From Cryptomeria japonica (taxonomy: Eukaryota; Streptophyta; Pinopsida; Cupressales; Cupressaceae), in the NCBI RefSeq assembly GCF_030272615.1, contig NC_081413.1, positions 608,384,209-608,448,208 of the forward strand: a DNA stretch of 64,000 nucleotides. Reading direction: 5' to 3'. Positions 57,036-64,000 of the stretch are shown piece by piece; within the stretch, counting starts at the first letter, position 1; every line of letters starts with the position of its first letter. The position numbers and the translations under genes were made by a program. The notes under the pieces were generated by a model that made no database searches, was not told the origin of the DNA, and worked only from the letters and a program-made list of their open reading frames with translations.

Positions 57036-58460
57036 TGAAAGATCCCTGATGTATCTCTTTTACTAATCTGCTGTAATTTTTATTATTTTAAATTGATTTT
57101 TCCTGCTTATTAATATTTTCTTTCAGAAATAGACAGAAGTTGCAGAAGGGTTGGATTCTTTTTGTATTTTGATGATTTTTCAACAAGTAAATAATGAAGA
57201 ACAAGTACATGAACAAAGTACTGAAAATGAAGTTCATATGCAGCCAAAACAAATTCGATTCAAGGCAGATTTCTGAATATAAAATCAAATATTTGACCAG
57301 ATGAAGATTTCCAATAATTCCAAGAAGATTACAAACAAGAATAATTCCAACCTGAATGCTGAAAGAGTAACATAACCAGGAATGAAGCTACGGCAAGATT
57401 CCAGCCCTCCAAGTGCTGCACGTGGGAAGGAAAGTGGCTGCCAGGTACAGCCGTACGACTGCAAAGTACACCCAACTGGTTAGGAACCCCAAATCCCACG
57501 CTGAACTCTGTCAGAATCGCTGAACCTCCAGAAAGAATGTCGTACAATCTCCAAGATGCTAATAGCTGCAAGCAAATCCAAACCACTGTATTGGGGGCTA
57601 CGTCCCAAACAAGCAAGGCATTGGGGTTGGCATCCCAGATGTTGAAAAGCTCTTCCAGAGCCAAATCTCAAATCCAAGATGTAAAATGTGTAAAATATTA
57701 TAAGAATTAGGTCTCAACTTCCTTATAACACCTTCCCACTTAGCTCGAACCCTAAAAGTGACTCAATGGGGCGTTTAGGGTTAAAATGTTATATTTCTCA
57801 TTTTAAGTTGCCAAGTGCATAAAAAATGACCTTTTTTCAAATATAAAGAAATCCGTTCACCGAAAGGATCTGAGTCAAAAGAGAGATATTTAGAAAAGTC
57901 CAAGACCTTTCCAACGAGCTATTACACCAAGAGATACGCATCCAGATGAGGCCAAAAACCCCTTATTACTCCAAAATGGCTATAAACATAGCCTTACTTA
58001 AATAATAAACGCTAACTTAGGAAATATTAAAAGTATAACCCAAATAGCTGCAAAATGCTCAAATGACACCACAAACCAGAATGTCAACCTGCCCCCTGTC
58101 TATGACTGAAGTCGGAAATCAAGGATCCACTGGCAGTCTCATCCCTAAAATCTAGGGATGCTCCTAGAAACTAGGAAACAAACCCAAATCCTCTGAAACT
58201 GAACCCAAGGAATAATCTCAAGGAGACCCAACCCTGGGTATGGTCATAACCTCCTAAATAGTAGGATATCCTCCATAAATGTAGGAACGGTCTCCTAAAA
58301 ATAAGGAACTGCTCCAAATTGATCAACTACTGCCAGAACACCAAGTCCCAGACACTGTATTACCACACTAAGTCTCTATCCATCACTGTCAGCCTACAAG
58401 ACCCCATAATAAGCTGACTCACATGTCTCTGCTAGACAAGGCTAAAGAGGGGACATGACA
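57036..58460 (-). mobile_element. Solo LTR, TSD CCCTT, inserted in gypsy integrase
   Basis: 1425 bp. On the minus strand it starts TGTCATGTCCCCTCTTT and ends in ...GATCTTTCA. It is flanked by CCCTT at 57031-57035 and 58461-58465. The integrase frame of the host gypsy resumes across it, which supports the boundaries independently. Its terminal word resembles that of the LTR at 1557-2885, but the interiors do not match by eye. Confidence 0.82.
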
Positions 58461-58465
58461 CCCTT

Positions 58466-59130
58466 TATCCTCTAACGTGGCATTCCAACCAACACCAAGT
58501 CTTCAATTTCAAATTTCTTTAGACTTGCTATCTTATCAAACAAATATTTCACTTGTTGTTCAAATTGATCTTTTCAGCATTTTGTCTACTTTCATCGAAC
58601 TCGATCAACTAATTAATTCTACATGCCATTGCATCATCTACTTCTTCAATTGTCTCTTGTAGGAACTTATAAACAGGTAATAAATTGTTGATGGTTAAAA
58701 GAACATCCGCTCCATATACTAAATTAAAAGGTGATTTGCCACTAGACTTCTTATGAGTAATCCTATGATTCCTATCTACCCATAGTAAAAGCCTTAGCTC
58801 AGATCTCATGCTTTCTTATTCTAACCAAGCATTCTAAAAATAATCTTCATCAAAACTTTATTGCCTAATTCAAGCCATCCATTCCCCTACAAATAATATA
58901 GGGACAAGCAAAATATCACAAGTCCATACTCAACAAATTTTAATAAGTCAATGGATCTGAAGCATGTTGCATTATCTCCCATAATCTTATTAGGGACACC
59001 AAATCTAGTCACAATATGATCCATTATAAAATCAATTACCACCTTATTAGTAGCTCTTCTACTAGGAATAGCCTCAACCCACTTAGAAAAATAATTTGTT
59101 GCACTAGAATCCATCTATATCTTACACTAG
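58466..59130 (-). pseudogene. Gypsy integrase core and C-terminus
   Basis: Minus-strand frames show the core: SATNYFSKWVEAIPSRRATN with VVIDFIMDHIVTRFGVPNKI (59114-58990) and then NHRITHKKSSGKSPFNLVYG (58800-58720). The tail reads DESRQNAEKI and FDKIASLKKFEIEDLVLVWN-like residues down to 58466. The catalytic middle is damaged near 58880. The family resembles Tat/Athila-type Pol (THKKSSGKSPFNLVYG). Confidence 0.82.
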
Positions 59131-59239
59131 ATTTTTTAATGATCTCCCTAGAAAAATCTATTCCCCATTGCTGAAATTCATCATAAATCTTAAAGCAAAC
59201 GCACTTGATTCATTTAACTTACTTGAGAACCTCTAACAT

Positions 59240-60060
59240 GAATCACATCTTCTAACCGATTTGTGTACATCAGCAAATAGAATTGGCCACCAATTTCCAA
59301 TTCTGAGTATTCTATGAGTCATAAGTTGTAGTATTTGCTACAAAATGACTACTACATTCACCATTATGCATCTCCAATGACACTTTGTCAGCTTCCTCTT
59401 CTTTTAGGCATCTCAAGAGCACTCAATCATTACTCCTCCATAACAAATTCCCATCAATTATTACATACCTTAAAAAATGTAATTTCAATGTCCTTTTCTG
59501 ATTTCCATTCATCTCAACGGGATGATTCATATAAAACAAGTAATGAACAGTATCCTTATACCAAACAGTTTTCTAGATTGCACCTTTCTTCAATCACCCT
59601 CCCCTCCACTTGATTTATTTCTGCACCTTCCACGTTTAATTATGCCATTAATTTAGCCCATCCCCATCCTTTCACCAGCCTTGTGGTCTGCAATTTAATA
59701 TGAAATTCCTAGAGTTTTATTAATCCATCAGCACCTTCTGCCCGTTACTTCCTAATGTATAAAAAATATCCTTAACGGCTGCATGTGGTACATAAGAAAT
59801 CATTCTAGCACCTACCAAACATGCTCTAAACCCAGCCTTCACTACAGCATAAGCCTCTTTCTCCATAATACCATATTTCAAATCAGCATGTTGAAGACAT
59901 TTGCTAAAAGATGAAATAGGCTGATCATATCCATCCTAATTCATTTCCAATAATATAGCTGCAATTGTATGATATGAAGCAAAAGAAAACAATTGAAAAT
60001 GTTTGGAGAAATCAAGTGAAGCGAAATTTGGAGCCTCCTTGATCACTTCCTTGATTTACT
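59240..60060 (-). pseudogene. Gypsy RNase H and integrase zinc domain
   Basis: Minus strand, right to left: RNase H at 60060-59700 (FSFASYHTIAAILLEMN, QPISSFSKCLQHADLKYGIMEKEAYAVVKA, MISYVPHAAVKDIF), then the zinc-domain approach at 59560-59300 (FLRYVIIDGNLLWR, VLLRCLKEEEADKVSLEMH). Stops are scattered. Continuous in order with the integrase at 58466-59130 and the RT at 60480-60990. Confidence 0.75.
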
Positions 60061-60093
60061 GAAAGTATTGTGTTGCCTCACCTTCTCATTTAT

Positions 60094-60243
60094 CAGTGTT
60101 CCACGGCCGTTGGGGATGGGGAGACGAGGGACGTGGGGATGAGCTTTGGGGACAGGGGGACAAAGGAAAAAGTTTGGGGGACGGGTTTCAAGGACGGGGG
60201 ACTTGGGCCTAGCAGGGGGGAAACACGTTTCCGTGGAACACTG
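60094..60243 (+). mobile_element. G-rich hAT-type MITE, copy 1
   Basis: 150 bp with perfect 13-bp ends CAGTGTTCCACGG...CCGTGGAACACTG. Flanked by TCATTTAT (60086-60093) and CCATTTAT (60244-60251), 7 of 8 matching. The plus strand is full of GGGGACGGGGG words. Confidence 0.9.
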
Positions 60244-60315
60244 CCATTTATGCTTTGTCCTTTCTTTAGGATCATGGGTATGGCTTTTGTTTTCTCAGCA
60301 AAATTAACAATAAAT

Positions 60316-60466
60316 CAGTGTTCCACGGAAACGTATTTCCCCCCTCCAGCCCAAAGCCCCCCGTCCCCGAAAGCCGTCCCCAAATTTTTTTCCCTTTGTC
60401 CCCCCGTCCCCGAAGCCCATCCCCGCGTCCCCCCGTCTTCCCGTCCCCAACGGTCGTAGAACACTA
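60316..60466 (-). mobile_element. G-rich hAT-type MITE, copy 2, opposite orientation
   Basis: 151 bp, starts CAGTGTTCCACGGAAACG and ends GGTCGTAGAACACTA. Exact 8-bp duplication CAATAAAT at 60308-60315 and 60467-60474. The C-rich strand is uppermost, the reverse of copy 1. Confidence 0.92.
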
Positions 60467-60479
60467 CAATAAATCTTCT

Positions 60480-60987
60480 TACAAAATTAATCTACACAAA
60501 GAAAGATTGAATACCTTTGATTCTTTTAAGCAAAGGAATTCAATCAATTGCACCAACTCTTTCTGGATTAATATTAATCTTGTCCTTTAATACTATATGC
60601 CCAAGTAATATCCCTTATGTAACCCCAAATGTGCATTTCATGGAATTCAAGAATATACAATAGTCTAGACACCTCTTGAAAATCTTCTCCAAATGGCCAC
60701 AATATTCATCATCCTTCTTTCAATAAGTTGTTAAATCATCCTAATATGCAACCAAGATATCATTTATAAAATTTGCAAAGACCACATTTATTGCTCTTCA
60801 AAATGTTTCTCCTACGTTTGTTAGTTAAAATGGCATTCTAACATACAAATATGTACCCCAAGGAGTTGTAAAAGTTGTCTTGTATTATTCTGACACCTTG
60901 ACCTTCACTTGATTGTACCTCGAAAAGCAATCCATCATGGATAACAACTCACATCCAATTACTCTTTGCAGCAAAGCCTTCATATTT
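60480..60987 (-). pseudogene. Gypsy RT palm and thumb
   Basis: Minus strand from 60987: MKALLQRVIGCELLSMMDCFSRYNQV (contains the first catalytic Asp), TPWGTYLYVRMPF, then a FADD-box equivalent that is damaged (ILVAY.DDLTTY), and LNSMKCTFGVT. Broken by stops. Its N-terminal continuation is at 62140-62480, across the solo LTR at 60993-62134. Confidence 0.78.
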
Positions 60988-60992
60988 GGCAA

Positions 60993-62134
60993 TGTAATGT
61001 CCCTTTTGTAGGCATGATCAATTGGTGGAGATCCTTAGCCTATTTTAATTCCCATAGTTTATTTGGTGTGTGATAAGGGAATAACTGATTGATTAAATTA
61101 ATCTACCTAACATGAATAATTTTAAACAAAAATTTATATTTAATTAATTAGTTCATTAATTTTAGACAGGTTGTTAAAAAATGACTTTTCGAAGCGAAAT
61201 GTAAAGTTAAATTAACAAGAAAAATTAAAAGTCACTTTGAGAGAGATGAAATATAATATTTCAAATATTAGAAAACAAGTATAAAAAGGGAGAGGTTTCA
61301 AAAGAAAATTCATTTTTCGCATTTTATTTTTCAAATTCCAAATTTTGGAGATTGACTATTAATCTTTCTACCCTAAGACGAAAACCCTACAACAAAAAAC
61401 TAGTTTTGAAGAGGGAAAACCTCCTGGCCAATTTGTGAGCAGATTCATAGGTGTGCTTAATGTTTGGAATTTGTGGAGATTTGTACTTAAGAGTTAAAAA
61501 TTAAGTCCAATTTTTTTTTGGCATTCGAAGAAGTTGCAAATTGAAGTATTATTGAAAAGTTAAGTGTAGCAAATAATAATTGTTATTTGAGTGCTTGCCA
61601 TAGTTTCGAGTTATATGCTAGATAAACAAAATATTATTTCAGATTTGATCAAACCCTAGTTGTGAATTATTTTGAAGCCTTGACATTAAGGGGCGGTCGT
61701 AGGTCTTGCTGAAGGAAAGATAGGATCCTACAATTCTCAATGGGCAACTTATGATGTAATTTTTGGACTTTGCAGATATTAATTTTATATTGTGAGTTTT
61801 CAATGGAATTCAATCATATATTAACTTAACTTTAAGGTTAAATTTCCTATTTATTTTTTTGTTACAAGTATGTGTGTGGCTAGTTGCTTCTAGCTGTTGA
61901 ATTAGTAGATTGTATCAGGATTTCAAAATAATGCAATAACTAATTTCACAATAGAATAAACACAGTTATTCCCAAAATGATCTTGTGGATACAACATCAT
62001 TTGGTGCATTGTTATCTCTATTGTCATTTTATCAGACACTTGCACACATACACAAAATAGTTAAAATATGCTTTATCAATTGGCATTTTATCAAACATTT
62101 GTCAAAATACAAAAAAATAGCTCAATAAATTATA
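60993..62134 (+). mobile_element. Solo LTR in gypsy RT, degraded TSD
   Basis: Starts TGTAATGTCCCTTTTG and ends ...AATTATA (expected TTACA). Flanks GGCAA (60988-60992) and AGTAA (62135-62139) agree at 3 of 5 bases, both differences being transitions. The RT frame reads LPNMKALL on one side and NYPL on the other, the normal order in gypsy RT, confirming an insertion at this point. Confidence 0.72.
61280..61288 (+). promoter_or_regulatory. TATA box candidate in the solo LTR
   Basis: TATAAAAAGGG in an otherwise AT-rich LTR, about 290 bp from its left end; plausible start-site element of the former retrotransposon. Confidence 0.4.
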
Positions 62135-62139
62135 AGTAA

Positions 62140-62900
62140 TGGGTAATTATCTTTTAGAGAAGAGATATTTAAGTTTTTGAAGTCTACACACAACCTAATA
62201 TCTCCATTTTCTTCCTAGAAAGTGCTAGATTTGACACTTAAATAGAATGTCTAATGGGCTTGATTATTCCTCCTTCTCTAAGCTTGGCCAACTCTTGCTA
62301 ATCTTAGAAGCTAATGAAAGATTTATGGGTCTTTCCCTCTAGAACCTAATTGGTTTAGCATCAAGTTTAAGGAGTATTTCATGTACAAATTTTTCTTATT
62401 TATATGCTTTCAAATCATCGTACGACCATGCAAATACCTTATTATACTTTTTAAACAACACAATCAATAATATTTTGGTTTTGAGACTGATTCTTTAATT
62501 AATATTATAATATATAGAGATGATTGTGCGCCTATATTAATCTATTTTGAATCATTTTCTTTCACGGTAGAAGGCTTAACTCAACTATTATCTGCTCAAT
62601 CAAATATTCTTTCTAGATTTACTAAGCCTTTGGGAATTCTGTCGGTCTTCATCTAAATTAATTCATTCCCAAAAAGTGTTTCTTTTCCATCCACACTCTC
62701 TAATAATTGTTGAAAATCAATTTCCTAACTATCATATAGATAAAGACAATTCAAAAATTTAAACAAATAATGATCATCATTGAATACATGCGATGATATA
62801 TACAATTTGGAACTAAAGATCCCATCAATAGTTTGACCTTTGTTATGCCTGTTAAGATACATCTTAACTAATTGCTGCAACTACCAAGAAATCAATAACT
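62140..62900 (-). pseudogene. Gypsy RT N-terminus and protease-side remnant
   Basis: Minus strand: ELAKLREGGIIKPIRHSI, then SNLALSRKKMEILGCV (about 62300-62190) match the RT finger region (order LLEAGFI.P, SNIVPV.KK.G.IR.CVD in relatives). Upstream, 62480-62900, is more decayed and only loosely coding. Confidence 0.65.
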
Positions 62901-62929
62901 ACGTTATTTTCCGTTGTGACGTATTCGCA

Positions 62930-63330
62930 CATCGCCCCATTGCAAATGGGGACCCCACTTTTTTTTCACTTTCTAGGGTAGTAGTTTGAGTCTTTTGCTA
63001 TTAACCTTTGCATCGGAAAGGTATAGTTGGTCAAGAGGCCAGGAGTCAGGAGGATATCCCTTCCTGTGAGGGGTGAAATGAAGTGATATGAGATGAGAAT
63101 TCAAGTCAAGAGGGTCACATAGGAAGAAATTTCTCTAAGTATGGTAAAATTTCCATTGCTCATGCTTTGGAGCGAACTTCCTTTGCCTTGGCATTGGAGT
63201 GAATTTCTTCCTTGGCCATCAAAGTGGAGTGATTGCACTTTTTCTACAGGAAGGTAGCAAAAGAAGACGAGATTAAGATTGATAAACTTCCTTTGCTCCT
63301 TTGGATCAGAGAACTTCCCAAGTTGACTGA
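62930..63330 (-). repeat. LTR fragment related to 54720-54950, inverted
   Basis: The left part matches the reverse complement of 54720-54950 (CACATCGCCCCATTGCAAAT). The right part has degenerate GAGCGAACTTCC words, the complement of the GAAGTTCGCTC array. Confidence 0.72.
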
Positions 63331-63337
63331 CCTTGCT

Positions 63338-63424
63338 TGTAATGTACCCAACCGTACGGTACCCAAATTTCCACTGCACATCACGTACCACTATGATCTA
63401 CCAGCACTCTCTTACGGCACAGTA
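63338..63424 (+). repeat. Direct repeat copy 1, starts TGTAATGTACCC
   Basis: About 88 bp matching 63803-63895 with few changes; includes ACCGTACGGTACCCAAATTT and TCTCTTACGGCACA. Confidence 0.88.
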
Positions 63425-63670
63425 TCCAAGGGCAAAGTTCTAGAGGGAAATACCCGAGGGCAAAGTACCTGAGGGAAGTATACTCGAGGGCAAAGTACCC
63501 GAGGGCAATTACCGAGGGAAGTACCTGAGGGAAGTATACCCGAGGGCAATTACTAAGAAAAGTACCTGAGGGCAATGACCAAGGGAAGTACCTGAGGGAA
63601 ATACCCGAGGGCAAAGTACCCAAGGGAAGTACTTGAGGGAAGCACTCGAGGGCAAAGTACCTTCGACACC
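63425..63670 (+). repeat. Array of ~14-bp units (CCGAGGGCAAAGTA)
   Basis: About 17 degenerate units alternating CCCGAGGGCAAAGTA and CCTGAGGGAAGTA. Frames open across it are artefacts. Confidence 0.88.
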
Positions 63671-63802
63671 TTCAGCCTTGAATCAACAGCACTCGGCACC
63701 CTTCGGCTCCAGACGTAAGTTCCACTCGTACGGAAAAGTAGGCCACACACTTCCAAACACTTTGTATGGCAATGTTACTTCCACCAATGGATCCAACCAC
63801 AC

Positions 63803-63895
63803 TGTAATGTACCCAGCCGTATGGTACCCAAATTTCCATTGCACGTCACGTACCACTATGATGTACTGGCGCTCTCTTACGGCACAATACTCGAG
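63803..63895 (+). repeat. Direct repeat copy 2, directly before an LTR start
   Basis: Second copy of the 63338 segment. It is followed immediately at 63896 by TGTAATGTCCCCTTTT. Confidence 0.88.
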
Positions 63896-64000
63896 TGTAA
63901 TGTCCCCTTTTCTAGGTGACATTAGATGAGCAGGGGTTGACCTACCATTCAAGTTCCCGTACGTCAATGACATGGTTAGGGGACTCATTCTGAGGGTCTT
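63896..64000 (+). repeat. Start of another TGTAATGTCCCC-type LTR, cut by window end
   Basis: TGTAATGTCCCCTTTTCTAGG matches LTR starts at 34266, 36587 and 60993. The rest lies outside the window. Confidence 0.55.

Noticed and set aside
60070-60590. Proline- and glycine-rich frames as proteins
   Set aside because: They are translations of the two G-rich MITEs.
63425-63670. CRISPR-like or regulatory repeat array
   Set aside because: Units of ~14 bp have no unique spacers and the sequence is plant nuclear; it is a minisatellite.

Overview
The window looks like a repeat-dominated stretch of a very large plant nuclear genome, most likely a gymnosperm (conifer-like). No bacterial, organellar, tRNA or rRNA gene is visible. 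Nearly all recognisable coding sequence belongs to transposable elements at different stages of decay: Ty3/gypsy (chromovirus and Tat/Athila-type), Ty1/copia and hAT. The species call is inference; the element families and their boundaries are read from the sequence.

Layout. 1-2885: 5' end of a minus-strand gypsy element (gag, primer site, LTR). 2895-4450: degenerate array of ~30-bp units. 6094-6891: non-autonomous hAT with an exact 8-bp target duplication. 8323-10101: gutted gypsy. 10865-11323: two minus-strand exons with good splice sites in one reading phase, the best host-gene candidate, with a third possible exon at 43487-43540. 14995-32826: a four-level nest. A chromovirus (about 14995-32826) carries a solo LTR (15069-16476) in its 5' LTR and a copia element (about 21577-31945) near its chromodomain. 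The copia in turn carries a young gag-only element (22071-27717). 34266-37324: small LTR element without gag-pol. 39703-43276: decayed hAT with transposase. 44330-49566: decayed copia containing a hAT-like element (45056-46370). 49870-51140: gypsy integrase fragment. 51143-55630: possible very long LTR holding a 27-bp GAAGTTCGCTC array, followed by a primer site and gag to about 56600. 56900-62900: minus-strand gypsy pol broken by solo LTRs (57036-58460, 60993-62134) and two inverted G-rich MITEs (60094-60243, 60316-60466). 62930-64000: LTR-derived repeats.

How it fits together. Insertion order can be read from target duplications and from coding frames that resume across insertions. The youngest clear event is the gag-only element: its 311-bp LTRs differ at two positions and its duplication GTAAC is intact. 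It encodes Gag and protease plus a residual integrase tail, with no reverse transcriptase, so it would need enzymes supplied by a relative. If the host-gene reading is right, most of these insertions sit in one intron of about 32 kb.
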